From assembly GCA_907163375.1 (NCBI GenBank), contig CAJQUW010003003.1, positions 25,442 to 89,441 of the forward strand: a stretch of 64,000 nt of DNA. The letters run 5' to 3'. The notes beneath the pieces are model-generated. The model saw nothing but the letters and a program-made list of their open reading frames with translations. It was not told where the DNA came from and did no database searches. Position numbers and translations under genes: made by a program. This document shows, piece after piece, positions 12,523 through 26,123 of the stretch. The stretch is from Prostheceraeus crozeri (taxonomy: Eukaryota > Platyhelminthes > Polycladida > Euryleptidae). The first letter of the stretch is position 1. Each line of letters starts with the position of its first letter.

Positions 12523-13275
12523 CAGGGATGCGCAGTCGGAGTCCCGGAGTCCCATCATTTTTGTTGGAGTCGGAGTCCCATCAAATGATAGGACTCCGGA
12601 CTAGACCTGAAATATAATGCAAACAAATTATTTATCCTCGTGCATAGCTGTCACTACTGTCTTGATGTCAACTTTCTCCGTCAAGCAAAAGTACAGAGAC
12701 AGCAGTGCATGTAAAGCTTGTAATAGTTGAGGGAATGAACCGTGATAGTGAAAAGGATTGTCTTTTCACTCGTTGATTTAGTAGAGAAGACAAACCTTCC
12801 TAGCCTCGATCACACTTGCGCACCAAAGGTCACATCAGAGACAAAAATGAAATACTACTCGTAGTTTGTTTTGAGAACATTACCTCTTACCCTCACGTGA
12901 ATTGTGTGTGATGGCTCCTCCAAAGTGCATATCAAAATCGAAAGTGTGCTCATTTTTTGGAAGAGGATGTGTGATTTTCCTGCTTGGTAGAGACTGGAGA
13001 AAAACCGTGTGAAGCACACATCAACAAGATGGGAGGAGCCGAATCGCATGCATCCAACTGAAAGCGACATTTGATAAGCTTTCATCGGAAATGATTGGCA
13101 ATTGATACATCAATGATCACTAAAAAATAGGTTCAGGTAAGCCTATAATGATCTATGATGTAGGTTACCAATTTTTTTTTAAAAACTAGGCTTTATATAA
13201 TTGCTACTCGGAGTCTGAGTCCTATCAACTCCCGGAGTCGGAGTCCTATCAAAATGTTATGACTCCGCATCTCTG
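12523..13275. mobile_element. Non-autonomous hAT element (MITE) with 8-bp target duplication
   Basis: The ends are CAGGGATGCGCAGTCGGAG on the left and, reversed, CAGAGATGCGGAGTC on the right. They are flanked by identical 8-bp direct repeats CTTAACAG (12515-12522 and 13276-13283). An 8-bp duplication and CAGRGATG-type termini are the hallmark of hAT transposons. Subterminal clusters of GGAGTCGGAGTCC occur at both ends. The 753-bp interior has no transposase, so it needs a transposase supplied elsewhere. Confidence 0.9.
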
Positions 13276-13283
13276 CTTAACAG

Positions 13284-16200
13284 CAATTTTGATCACCAGT
13301 TTTATCACATTCTGGTGAGTTCATTATTCCTGGTCCGGTGCCTCTCCTCAAAGTTGAGATTTGACCATTTTTTTCGAGTACTTTCGGGTACACCACTCTC
13401 ATTTATATACATACTCCATGTAACAACCATTATTGCTACATCTGAAGCCTTCCTCACTGGAAATTGTGATTAAAGCATATTGCCAGTCCCAGGTCTAATC
13501 CGTGCATTGTGCCATATTGAGGTTAACCATTCTAAATGCAACAAGCAGTTATTTGTTTAATTCCTATACAAAGGCCAATTTTTTGATCACGAGAGTAATA
13601 ACTATTGATATTGGTTATTTACACATGAAAAGTGCCACAAAGTTAAAAACGGAGTTTGTTTGGAAGCTTTCTCTGCCATGGTGAACATTAACTTAGCTTT
13701 TCTGAGCATTCTCAGTCAGCATGTGTCATACATAAGACCAGGCGAAAGATCTCGGTGTTGACTCAATTTTCTCTTTAACTTTTACTATAATGACTTCGAG
13801 GGGCTTCATGGCACTTCTCCTGTACAGAGTAGAGACTAGATTCAAATGTTTTTAATTCTTGACAATTGGTTGTTTGGATGCGAGATTGATACGCATATGA
13901 CCGATATAGCCTACATGTATGCTGGCAAATACTTTGATGCTAAAATACTCGTAGATGCTATGTTAGACACGAGTCATTTACCCAGTCTTCCTTTCCTAAA
14001 ACAAATCTAGGCTTAAAATCACACAATTTTTGTGTTTTGAAAACACGAGGGAAAGTGAAACAACATTTTCGAGTTGAAATGAGATGAACTTCTAGTGCTA
14101 TGTAAATCATGAAATGGCAATCATTTTTTAGAATTTATAATGCGCTGTTAGAAAAAACAATGATCAAATAATATCTTGAAGACTCTTTGACAAAAATGTT
14201 GTGAAGGAAAGCAACATTGAATAAACTTCCCACCATCAAAACTGAAAAACAAATACATCTTTGTATATTGCAGATTTTCTGTCCAAACTTTGTGGTCATT
14301 GCTTGCTACCCGCAAAGATAGTTGACCAAACCTCCAACGTGTCATACTTTGAAACTGTCATTCATCGCTCAGTAATACACATGGAATGGCATCGTCCAGT
14401 TAAAGTTTTGTGAACTGACTCTGACAGATGGGACTTTGACAGTTCTGTCGTTAAATTTCCTTCATGTCATTTAGCAATCTTTACCGAGTCTAGTCAGCTG
14501 TGCTTATCGACAAGACTGCAATTCGTTAACGATTCTGAAACACTTCTCTCTACTTCAATATTTAAAAGTTAAAATTAAAAGAAATAATTTTTGAATAGTT
14601 GTATTTACACTGACTTCTCAGCAACTGCAAAAGGATAAAGGTGTGCTATTTCTGTAGTGCGTTTCATTGTAATTGAGAGCAAATTATTAAAACAAATGAG
14701 CTATCGTTGTTGTTCAAATTTGAAGCATAAGTTTTGAAATTGTCAGTCGTATGCATTTACAGTCTAGAGTGGGAAACGCGTCGAAATTTTCAACCCGGCC
14801 GTGTCCCATTTTACTTAACCTTCACAGATGTGAGGAGCATAGGACCCCAGAGCCAATTTGATTGATGCTATGTCAACCGCTGAAGCCTATTTAAAATCCT
14901 CATTTTAACAGTGATCCTGCATGTAATACTTCACCCCCTTCCCCTCAGGTCTCGAAAGGCTTGAAAAAGCCCAAGTTTCTGACGTCTAATGCTGATAGCA
15001 AATTTAAATGCAGCCACAAATTTCGTTGAAAAATCAGTTGTAATGTTTCAACATTAATTCAAGATGTTTGCTTAATCATAATTACAGCAAATTCATTTAA
15101 GTTCGCATACCTATAGCCGTCAAATACATGCAACATTTGACGAATACATACTCTTATATTCGAAATATGCAAACGTGTGCCTGTTTTTAAGCCGCAATTG
15201 TGACTTGCGCCCCCCTAATGAAATTGACATGTCATCAATGACTTATTCCATCGATAAAATTCTATTTATGCAATAACTCGCAGATGCCTTTTTTAGCAAT
15301 TTGGCTGTGTGATGAAGAAGCTGGTTTCTCAATCAATTGATGGAACTACTCTTGCGGAGTAGACTATTAGCATCTGCCAGGGATGTTTTATTTCTCTCCA
15401 CGTGTCCATGCCATCTTAGCCACTGCTCCGAAATCCTACCCGTGATTAGGACGACTTACATTCGGTGCCGCACCTCTATGTTCTCTATGTGGTCCTTCAG
15501 TGCAATTCGTCTGCATCGCATACAAAGCACGCTCGCATGCCTGGCAAGGTCTGTAAAACCGAATGCGGGTGCTCTTATTTTTGATAAATTTGGTTTGGGA
15601 TTTCATAGAAACGGTAATTAAGGCTATATTCACTTGCCTTGTAATGACTCCTTTTCAAGTAATTTTTTGGTGATACCATTCGGATTGATAGAACGACCAT
15701 TTGCTTTACGCCATTGCTCTTATGTAAAATGTCGGGAAAAAAGGTTTCTAGTTTTATATTAATCGCACATATTGAAAAAATTCAATTTCGAGTAAACTCA
15801 ACATTTTAGTTGATTTTGCCTTTACACATTTTTCTCCTTCTTCTTCAGCCAACCTGTAATTTTTTACATGTACTATTTGTAATTTCTAATCTTTAAGTCT
15901 TAGAATATATATTATACAGTCCTATTTCATTACTTACCCAAGCACCACTGATGACCGTGTCATCCAAAACTTTTAATTCAAAAAACTGCCGTGTTATGAC
16001 CACGAAAAGTAAAGTAAAACTTCGCTATGCAAATGATCCTATAATCATCAAAGATAAATGCTGAATTTATGGCATAAATCATTGCAAAGCTGCACAGCTG
16101 ATATCTATCTGTGCTGTACTACCAATTGTATGTGGCTGTGTCTCTCACAAACCAGGTGATGAAGGACTCTGGAAGATTAACAACCACGTTAATTTTCAAG

Positions 16201-19200
16201 CTTACCTACACAACGAATATGGCTGACATTGGATCATCTCACATAAAGACAATCAGTATATCAAATTCGATATGATCACTAATTGATGCGGGTGGAAGTA
16301 CAACTGCGGGTGTGCGTGAGAAGCACCCTGATTGCAGCTGTCACCCGCAAAATACGGATGACGTGACAGGTGCTCGTGAACAACGATGAAGCCCAGCATT
16401 CAGTGTGCAGAGTGCTACCGGTCTCTCTCTACTGCCCTACATATTTTTGACTTCAGCTTGAGTGCAATTCTTCTGTCACATAAAGCATCGGTACATTTCC
16501 ACCATTATAGTCACTGTGGATTTATACGCCCACGCACATCAGGTAGTGATTCCCCTTCTGCCGAGATCTTTGAGTCCAAGTACTTAAACTGACCGGTTTT
16601 GGGTGGCTCTTCGTCACCCACTATCACCCTGCCATTCATCTGTCTTCCGCATTCCAGATATTCGGTCATTCTTTTTATGTTGGAAGTAGGCTTTTATGTT
16701 TAGTTCACCGTTTTTAATGACATGTTATCATTATCCGTCCGATGATTATGTACTCAAACCAACGCGACAGACAGACAGTGCAGATGACGAGATCACCAGA
16801 AATGCCTGCACAAATCATTTTTAAGTAATTATCAGCTACAAACTTACTTTTATAAATATCGTTCAATACCAATGCAACTATTCAATTGAAAAATAGCTCA
16901 GCATGTCGCAGCCCGTGTGCTATAGTTTGTGATTTATTCCCGCAGCAAATAGGTATTTCTCTTTTGTTTTAGGTTGTGTGTCTCTCAGAATTTTTAAAAA
17001 GAACATTTGCGCGGAGAAAAAACAGAGAAATGTAAAGCGCTTTATGTCTGGTATGAAGAAAAGCTGACTTAAAATCTCACAATCTAAAGGAACACAACAC
17101 GTTGCAATTATTTGCATGGTGGAAAGAATGTTCTAACCAGTATGCCTTCACCCTTAGGTAGAGCGAATGCTCAAGCGAGAGCTTTTTTTTACACTTTTAA
17201 GTGATTCAGTTGAAAGCGCCATTTAAGCAACCAGGTTAAAATGCATTCGAAATATTGAAATCGCCTTTTTGGAGAACAAGACAAGAGGCTTATGAAAATC
17301 CCTTCCAACATAAGATTGATAACTAAGACGCAAGGAAACGTAATCCCTACCTTTCAAGTGGCATCATCAGTCGCTATCGATGAGGATATAGACTATATGC
17401 AAAATCATTTAAGTCTGCAATAAATCTATACAGAGGAAATGATTTTCAAATCGGAATTAGCCGTGGTACATGTATCTATATTAAACTAAGCTTACAGTAC
17501 GTCTCATCATTGAACGAGTACGATGCATCGAGCTAAGCAATTGCTTTTAGGGCTCACTGAATCTGGCAGAATTTCACAATGGAATTTATAAGTGTAAGCT
17601 AAATAACTCACTGGACTCTGGAATCGGGTTTATGGAATCAAAAGGTAGTAGCTATTAAACTCATAATTATATTCATCAGATGCTGATCAAGAAAATGTTT
17701 AGTTCTAATCAGGTTTGGCTTTTTGCCGGCTAAAACTGGTTTTTGCCACTAAGTGGTAAAAACCCGGTAAAAATCGGCAAAACTGGTAAAAACAGGCCAA
17801 AACTAAAATTCCGAAAAATCAGTCTATTTCTTCACGAAATGATTGACAGAAAGTTAGGGTTTTAGTATTATGATGCATGCGGGTTTGCAGTTTGTAACTC
17901 TTATCTTCAAAAACATGACATTCATTCTGTGATAGAACCACATGATATGTTTTTATTACGAACGACATACGATGTTGTCTTTTCTTTACGACTGCTCTGT
18001 CCTTTTCTGATGATTTAAGAACAAATGTATACTTCGGCACCATTTTGGCTCTTTGGTTCATGTAACAGAAGTTGATAGATATTCCCAGAATTATTATTAA
18101 ATGGATGAAAAAGATGAAAATAAATACATGAATAAAACTGGTTTATATATGGAACTAAATTAGGCAAACCATTTTCTTCATGTGGACGAGCTTCAATAAT
18201 CCCACTGTCATTATTCTGTGTTGAGTGTTCAGCAAGAATGTAGAGTGTAATTTAATAATAGCTTAGGTTTCATCAGATCTAGATTTGAACCCAGGTCTCA
18301 TGAACGCAGAAACAACACTCTATCAAAAAGCGTCGATAAAGTGAGGTATAGTGTATGTCTGAGCAGCTTCAGTTACAATCTCACCAAAAGAACATTTCCA
18401 GTAAGCTACAAAATTGATCTTGTTAATAGAATCTGAGAGCGACAAACAATTGTGACATTATTGTGATATTCAAGTTTGTTTAAAGTTCCTAAAATTTCCA
18501 TATTTTATATTCGAACTATATTTCCCATATGAACATATTTCATATTGGAACTTCTAATGGATGTGATGGATGAGGATACTTTTAAACTGATCGATTCAAT
18601 AGTATACTAGTGTACATGATTTAATTATATGCAGCTAATGTACATCAGGCTAGACTTTGCTAGACTACAAATAAGTTTAATGAATGAAAGCAACTTCGGT
18701 TTTGAAATCCAAGTTTTAATATATTCACCATATTCAGCTGTCAAATCTTTCGTCATAGACATTCCTACTCCTAATAATGGCAAGCGAGGAGCAGATTGTG
18801 CATCTTATGATGCACATGCATTAAACTTATCATTGAAATTACATGAATCCTCTCAGAGGGCTTATATGATTTGCCTTCGCATATGGCTTTTATCATCAAT
18901 GATACCTGGGTAATTCAAGTTCAATGCTTCACTCTAGCTCCATTATGTTTCGACTAGCTTAATTAGTTAATTTTAACTAGTTAAAATTACTAGCTTAAAA
19001 AATTACTAGTTAATTTTGTTACTAGCTTGTACATAGCTTTGTTACATATTGCATCGGCATCAGAAGTAAATGAGAATCTTAATTATAGTTGATTTCCGTG
19101 CTAATATTAAGACCAATTAAAGCGCCATCATAGTGTACTAAAAGTGAAAATGGATGCATTTCATTAAGAGTTATTATACAAACAAGATATTTGCAAAACT

Positions 19201-19670
19201 TGGTAAAAATCTTCGAAAAAACACTTTTTCAAGATAGGTTATAAGTATTACTTCCAGTGGGTTTGATCCATCCGGTTTTAGAGGATTAATTTGAAAATTC
19301 GTTTTCACTTTAAGCCAGCCTAGATCACGCCGCTTGTATTGAAAAGAACTACAGGAAAAAGGCGACACGGATCAGAATCCCCTTCCTTAGTATTGGCCTA
19401 GTTTCAACGCTTTTTATAGGCCTACATAAAGTATTCCCTCAAAGAACGTCAGCTAGACTGTAAATCATAAAGTTCTATCTAGGTATGAATCTGAGTTCTA
19501 AACAGAAGAGTAACTAGAATTTGAGAATTTAATTTCACAGAGGTACAAAAATGCTTGATGAGTACTAATATGACGAGATATCAATATCGATAGATGACGC
19601 GACATGAGGTCAGTTCAGTGAGTCATTATGCAGTTGGTAGCGACGGCGCACATGATCTGAATAAGTCTTT
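13284..19670. other. Long gene-free stretch
   Basis: No family was recognised in any of the short open frames. Local oddities are a low-complexity AAAACTGG/GGTAAAAAC patch (17700-17805) and a palindromic ACTAG/TTAA-rich patch (18955-19035). An isolated box-B-like sequence at 18282-18292 (minus strand) lacks a convincing box A. Confidence 0.5.
18955..19035. repeat. Palindromic ACTAGTT/TTAACTAG repeat patch
   Basis: Contains a perfect 22-bp palindrome centred on ACTAGT (about 18968-18989) and several further ACTAGC/ACTAGTTAATTTT repeats. Simple-sequence origin is the most likely explanation. Confidence 0.55.
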
Positions 19671-19671
19671 T

Positions 19672-20432
19672 CGTTCCCAGCTAAGAGTGCATTGTCGACG
19701 ATGTGATGTGATGACTGGGAGGAACGGCGTCAATCATAGTCAACACAGCTATTCATAGTTCCTGCACCGAAATCGTCACTCGGGTCGCTTCTGTCTCAGG
19801 TACCGATTGCTCACAGGAATGCCGTTTTGCTGTGTTCCTGCATATCCAAGTGGGTGCAGTATAGCAATAGAAGATCCTGTAAACCAACCTGTGACATTGT
19901 ATCTATATCCTCTCAATGAGCGCAAGACATCAACTTGGATCAAAAGCATCCTCATCGACAGTGCTTTGAGTCCTGCCAACGTTTTTCATCGTCTCCGACT
20001 GCACTTTGAGTCCTGCCAACGTTTTCCATCGTCTCCGACTGCACTTTGAGTCTTCCCAACGTTTATTCACTTCACCGTCTGCGCTTCGATTCTTGTGCAT
20101 ATTAATTAAAGTTATTGATCCGAATGTATTTGTGTTTACTTGCAAAAGCAGTTCTTCGATGCATGTGCACATCTGATATAGCGGGTTAGACACGCGGCAT
20201 GGCATTTTTCGATATAGCGGAACTGCTTGTCCCATGCAACTCATTAAATGAGTATTAAAATGAATGCGAATTAAGTAGCCTACTGTGCTTTCGAACCCAA
20301 GGAGTTTTACAATGAGTACTAATATTTTCGAACCCAAAGAGCACTAGATTCTGGGACTTATTTGTTAGTTGTAGCCAGCAGATCTGTACTCTGTCTGGCA
20401 CTCATTGGGGACTTAATGAATAACAGTGTAAA
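19672..20432 (+). repeat. Dispersed repeat, copy 1 (unclassified)
   Basis: Matches 26124-26806 over almost its whole length. Shared blocks include GAGTGCATTGTCGACG near the start, GGATCAAAAG and CTTTGAGTCCTGC in the middle, and ATGAATAACAGTG at the end. It carries an internal minisatellite of 40-bp units at about 19960-20090 (CTTTGAGTCCTGCCAACG...). No terminal inverted repeat, coding region or poly(A) tail was found, so the class is unknown. Confidence 0.75.
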
Positions 20433-21360
20433 GTTTGTATTTTTGATAATGTATTGGATGCTGCTGACCAATATGACAGGCTATCATGAATGCCCCATCT
20501 ACCCAGTGTCATCGAATTATACTTAATTGCGTGTGCAAAATAAAACCCACTGACTTATCCCTAATATCTGCATTTTCTTATATAAAAGATTTTGAACAAT
20601 TTGTGCTGTTGCTTGTCTTTTCCTGTGAAAATCCTTAAGACTTGTCATACTTTGGTGACATCTGCATTATTTAGTGCGTTATATTCAAATATTGATTTAC
20701 CTTCAAGAATAGGGCCTCTGAAATACTAAAACCTTGGTAAACTTTGTTCATTTGAAAGATAGATAGTAGATGCAATGAATCATCCTTAATGTGCTGTAAA
20801 AATGACGCATTTGGGAATTAAAAACTGATATAGACGGCATATTCAATTATCGACTTTTGATTATGCTGCCGTGCAATAAAGGAATTTATTCGCGCTTGTA
20901 TGAATGAAAACCCATCACATGGTATCATGTGGAAGATTCGTTGAAGTCATGAATTCAGAAAATATTAATTCTGCTCTCTTCAAATGGCTGGTTGCATATT
21001 AAAGCTTAGTGAAAAATTAGCCAAAAGCAATGTTTGAAACTTGGGTCAAGTTCATCTTGACGACCAAAAATTTTGGAACTTTTGGTTCACCTATAAGGTC
21101 AAGGTTAAACCTTGCTTCAGCTATAGTGTAGCATATCACTTTTTTTCGCAAAGTGACTGAATTCAAATACACATAGAACTTCAAGGCGGAGCCATGGTAT
21201 TTTCTGTCGATTCCGTTTTCTGTCTGTTTCCACATCTGAGGCGAGGGGTGGCTCGGGTTCCAAAACCCTGAGTATTAAAATCTTGAAAACTGCTTTAAAG
21301 CTTTATAATTACTTTGTATGTACAAGTATTACGAAGCAATAGGATTGCGGTCACAACACT
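20433..21360. other. Non-coding stretch
   Basis: Nothing recognisable as a gene or repeat boundary. Confidence 0.5.
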
Positions 21361-21664
21361 GGGGATCGTCCATAATCCACGTGGACAAACAATGGGATTT
21401 TTTGGACCCTCACCCCTGATGGACAATTTATGGACACTGGCTCACACCTCTCTCTCCCCACTCCCGTGGACAGAAGACAATTGCTGATATTCATTGTGGA
21501 TGTGTACTAATCTACATTTACGGGCTTACAGAGAGGATGCATTGTGATTATTTGACAATTTGGCTAACAGTTTCGGGATGCTCTATTCATGAATATTGGC
21601 CGGTTGCTTATTTCACAAAATCAGTATCTTCTAAGGTAAATGCACATGACACTAAAAAAATGTA

Positions 21665-21697
21665 GGTCTATATATATATAAATATATATATATATGT
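21665..21697. repeat. AT microsatellite beside the Penelope palindrome
   Basis: A run of TA dinucleotides close to the left end of the Penelope palindrome. A matching run lies at the right end (23105-23130), so the insertion sits inside an AT repeat or generated it. Confidence 0.8.
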
Positions 21698-22065
21698 AAA
21701 AAAAAATTTCAATCTCAGCAATTGGTTTGATATATTAAAATAATTGAAGTGAAAACACATGGAATGCACAAGCGCTTTCTATATTCTTCAGGTGCAAAGA
21801 GAAACAAAAAGAAAGATCATCATAATTTCAAATATACATTCATCATAGATATGGATGTTGCAAGGTAATTTACATAGTAGGACATGCACATGCATTAGAA
21901 AAATAACTTTGTTATAGTTTATTATGCTAAAATACATCAACGATATCTAATTTATGTATTAGATTGAAACATAGATTTAAGTATAGAAGAACATATATGC
22001 GAACTAATATAAAATGCATCTCATATCAAAAGTGAATGAATTCATAAGAAACGTATAAAAGTGAT

Positions 22066-22412
22066 TCATGAATTTAATTTTGGATGAAAGCGATCGATAA
22101 AATATTTTTCTTTACATTTACGTTCAATTTTGTTTTCAGAAAAAAGCTTGTAAAAAGGAAAGATTGACATGTTGCCCCTACCACACGTTTCTAGATGTTC
22201 ACTTAATTTAATTTGTCTATAATTGGCATTCAAAATTTGTTGTTTGTGAACCCTTACTCTGGTTCTTAAGGATGTCCCAGTTTCTCCGATATAATAATTT
22301 TGACAACCGGGGCAGGTGATGACATATACAACATTACTGGTATCACAACTCATATTACAATTTACATGGAAAATGTGTCCATCAAATGTATAAGAAGATC
22401 CTTCTTGTAGGA
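22066..22412 (-). CDS. GIY-YIG endonuclease domain of Penelope element (left arm)
   Basis: An open frame runs from the palindrome axis outward on the minus strand; its first Met is at 22353. Visible motifs: VVYVITCPGCQNYYIGETG (the GIY-YIG core with the CxxC typical of Penelope nucleases), RTRVRVHKQQI (Arg of the nuclease motif), SEHLETC, and a C-terminal YFIDRFHPKLN. The RT that normally precedes this domain is missing, so it is a 5'-truncated relic and not an independent gene. The identical sequence is present in the other arm. Confidence 0.8.
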
Positions 22413-22429
22413 TTGTGGTACTTGTAACA

Positions 22430-22776
22430 TCCTACAAGAAGGATCTTCTTATACATTTGATGGACACATTTTCCATGTAAATTGTAATATGAGTTGTGAT
22501 ACCAGTAATGTTGTATATGTCATCACCTGCCCCGGTTGTCAAAATTATTATATCGGAGAAACTGGGACATCCTTAAGAACCAGAGTAAGGGTTCACAAAC
22601 AACAAATTTTGAATGCCAATTATAGACAAATTAAATTAAGTGAACATCTAGAAACGTGTGGTAGGGGCAACATGTCAATCTTTCCTTTTTACAAGCTTTT
22701 TTCTGAAAACAAAATTGAACGTAAATGTAAAGAAAAATATTTTATCGATCGCTTTCATCCAAAATTAAATTCATGA
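22430..22776 (+). CDS. GIY-YIG endonuclease domain of Penelope element (right arm)
   Basis: Mirror image of the left-arm domain with an identical translation; the open frame extends back to the palindrome axis (first Met at 22489). Same motif order: CPGCQNYYIGETG, RTRVRVHKQQ, SEHLETCGRGN. It is 5'-truncated before the RT. Both copies retain the full nuclease frame, consistent with little decay since duplication. Confidence 0.8.
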
Positions 22777-23046
22777 ATCACTTTTATACGTTTCTTATGA
22801 ATTCATTCACTTTTGATATGAGATGCATTTTATATTAGTTCGCATATATGTTCTTCTATACTTAAATCTATGTTTCAATCTAATACATAAATTAGATATC
22901 GTTGATGTATTTTAGCATAATAAACTATAACAAAGTTATTTTTCTAATGCATGTGCATGTCCTACTATGTAAATTACCTTGCAACATCCATATCTATGAT
23001 GAATGTATATTTGAAATTATGATGATCTTTCTTTTTGTTTCTCTTT

Positions 23047-23076
23047 GCACCTGAAGAATATAGAAAGCGCTTGTGC
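23047..23076 (+). ncRNA. Hammerhead-like ribozyme motif (right arm; mirrored at 21766-21795)
   Basis: The order GCAC, CTGAAGA, GAA, AGC-GCT, T, GTGC fits a type I hammerhead: stem I GCAC/GTGC, core CUGANGA, GAA, a 3-bp stem III without a loop, and the cleavage-position base. Stem II is reduced to AUAUA and cannot form a normal helix, so activity is doubtful. Penelope elements are known to carry hammerhead motifs with very short stem III. A mirror copy lies on the minus strand at 21766-21795. Confidence 0.45.
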
Positions 23077-23488
23077 ATTCCATGTGTTTTCACTTCAATT
23101 ATTTTAATATATATATATATATATATATATGGAATTATGTATGAAGTTTATCTTTGTATTTCATTTTGAAAGAGATCTATTTAGAGGATATTCGATGTCA
23201 TGTGATCTGCCGAATATCTTTCAGTATTTTGAAATAAAACCAAACTCTATTTTTTTAATAAATCTCCAAGTTATAGGTTTGCTTTGCATATAGGCTGGTA
23301 TGTACGCTTTATAATCATTATGCACATGTACGAATCATGTTGTATAATATAATATTTAGTTTTGCTTTTCCCTCTGTGTGTTGACGTGGACGCGTCCAAT
23401 TACCCCCTCCGTCACATGGACAGACAGTGAGCAACAGTAAGAAGTCACCTCTCCCTCTGCTGTCTACGTGGATTATGGACGACCTAGC

Positions 23489-26123
23489 ATTGCAAGACAG
23501 GAAACATGTGCGCACTTTACAGATTGTAGGCTACAGATAGATTGTGCATCATTCATATGAGTTAATCTCCATCAAGTTTGGTAGTATACTTTTCTAACAG
23601 TTGAATGGATTTGTGAAATTTGTCTTTTTTATCGATTAATAAAAATTCCCCGGTGTATAGCAGTTCAATTGTGTTGACAAATAATAATCTTATTATGTCT
23701 CACACTTGTCAAAGTTGTGATACAATCCATCACTAGCTTTTTTCGCGATGAGATAAGCATCAACATTGTTTATAAGTGATGTCGAATTCATGTTCAACAA
23801 TGAACATGTGAACACTGAACAGTATTGAAAGCGATATTGATATGAAATTATCAATTTTCACAGGATGTATCATTCTAATATATATTTCTGATAAAAATTC
23901 TGATGCATTGTATATCACAGCAATTATGATAAGAGAATTCAATTTTGAGACAGACACGGAAGCGAAGAAGCATAAATGAAAGTATCATTGAATTTTGAAG
24001 CTATCACATCAACTTTAGTCGGATGCTATCAAGATAGATTGAAATTCGAATCCACTTCTGAATCACCGTGTACCGAAGACGGATGCAGTTATTGGGAGTA
24101 GCAGCGTATACTTTCTGTTCGGAAATTTGCGTCTGGCCATATTCACATTCAATTCTCTCTCATAGCCGAACATATCTGTTTATGTTGACGTCAATACATG
24201 ATCTATATGTTTGTGTACTCACGCTATGCAGGACTTGAAAATACACTGAAAATAGGGCCTACTTCAAAATATAGATTATAGCACGAGCCCATATTTAAAA
24301 AACGTTTTATGGTCAGAACTAACACAAAGTATTCTACAGGACTTTCGTATAGAAACTTTATCATTTTCAGTCGTTAACTTCTTACTGAGATTATCGATCA
24401 ATTTCAGTAGACCTCATTCTATGGAATGTTCACAGGTAATTTGGTGCACTGCTTCATTTAGGACGAGATTCTGATGAATTCTGGAATGTTCTCCCACAAT
24501 TTATGGAATACTTTGTAATTTACTTGAAAGGTCATTTTCAAAACATTGAGTAATATTTTGCTGATACATGATAAAAAGTTCATATTCCTTCTCTTCAGTT
24601 TCTCAAGTAGACAAAAATATGGAATGAAGAGGCATAAAAAAATGGCAGTTATTTCTTAGCAATAGTATTAACTTAACATATCATAAGTTGCTTTCTTTAA
24701 TTATTCCAAAACAAAATTATGATTTGTGCGATTATTAATCAATTTGCAATTATTAATGTTGTCATAAGTTTTGTCTTTTTTGCTGTGCAATTAATCCATT
24801 AACTTCCACAAATCTACATAGTAATAAGTATTTTAACTGTTACTTCATGGGACGATCTTGAACATCTGCATCATAATGTCTTTTCGATGTCTTTCATGAA
24901 GTCGAGTTCAATTCAGCAGTTACTGGATTATTTTACAACATTCCTATCGCCTGCAGCAGACGCGAACGATGGAACGTTCCCTACAAAAACGATGCGAAAC
25001 GGAGGCAAGTGCGGTTGGCTCGGCTGAAAAGTGTGGGGTTGAGAGCTGGGTTAACTGCAAACTACAAACTACTCAGTGTCAGTGGTGTTGAGACTGAGAA
25101 CATAGCCCTATGCTTTTATGCCTTGTAGATGTTAGCGACACTTTCCCAGTAAATTATATTGGATAACATTATTTGTTACAATCCTCATGTTACTCGTACT
25201 TCAACTGCATTTATATCTTAAATTATAATTAATTGCACGATTATACAGTCTCCTACAATTTTTCTTTCTCAACATAGAGACAAAGTTAGGGATAGGGATT
25301 TCACATTTGACAGAGAGACAAAGTGTTATAGGCTGTGTGTAGGGCTTCACACAGATTCCCCACGTCGAGAATCCCCGATTATTTTTGATTCTCGACTTCT
25401 GGGAAATATATCTGGGAATTCCGAGAAATTTCGAAAAAAATTAAGTTTCAGACAAACATGAAACGTGATGAGATATGGTAATTTATAGTTTCATGAAGCA
25501 TACAAGTTACGAATTACTCATTCATCGGAAGCTAGTTGTAAAGCATAGCTCGTAAACACCCACTCCTATACATACACCTCACGTTTGTACGCTTAGATAT
25601 TGCGATGTGGAAACTAAATGCAATCATTGCAAGAAAGCACTTTCTTTCTGCGATGGGATGTTCTTCAGGTTGTCAATAAACGGCGCTTTCACCAAAACAT
25701 TATATGTGATTGCCTCATTGACATCGACGTATCGTAGCAAAAGGTATGGGCGAAGTCAAGTAATTTTGTTGTATTATGCAGCCATCAATCTTTAACATGC
25801 TCGGTGTCCACAATGTTTTTATACTTTTCTACATCTTGGCGCAACAGGGTCTCAGATGCATAGTCTAGGATCTCAACCTCAAAATATTGTCGGGAAAAAA
25901 ATTCCAAGAATTTCGGTCGTCGACAGACATATGACAGCATGTCAGCATACAATTAGTAGGCACATTATAGGCACACGGATTTATTGGCAGGAATAAATTG
26001 ATGAAAACGGAATCATCAAACGCATCTTGACGTAGAAAGTGATTCAAAGTTGGCGTTTAAAAAGAGCTATAATAAACTAAGTCTCTTAGTTAAATAACTA
26101 GAATAAATATTTTTGTCTAGTCT
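23489..26123. other. Non-coding stretch
   Basis: No gene, terminal repeat or tandem array recognised. Confidence 0.5.

Larger units (their letters stand above)
21730..23112. mobile_element. Penelope-like palindrome, 684-bp identical arms
   Basis: Positions x and 44842-x are complementary from 21730-22413 to 22429-23112, leaving only a 15-base spacer. Each arm is the 3' part of one Penelope-like element: the GIY-YIG domain, its 3' untranslated region and a hammerhead-like motif at the outer end. RT sequence is absent. The identity of the arms indicates recent formation, conversion between the arms, or an assembly artefact of a snap-back molecule. Confidence 0.85.
21361..23487. mobile_element. 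MITE-like element split by a Penelope palindrome
   Basis: Inverted ends share TCGTCCATAATCCACGT: it reads left to right at 21366-21382 and reversed at about 23464-23484. The sequences just inside also correspond (GGACA). With the Penelope insertion (about 21660-23130) taken out, the host element would be about 660 bp. No target duplication could be defined and no transposase is present. The age order is clear: the Penelope copy landed in a pre-existing element. Confidence 0.55.

Noticed and set aside
15337..15621. 94-codon ORF with Cys/His residues
   Set aside because: Spacing of Cys and His does not match a zinc-binding motif I can name; no supporting signals on either strand.
18282..18292. 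Box-B-like GGGTTCAAATC on the minus strand
   Set aside because: No acceptable box A at tRNA spacing and no cloverleaf; insufficient for a SINE call.
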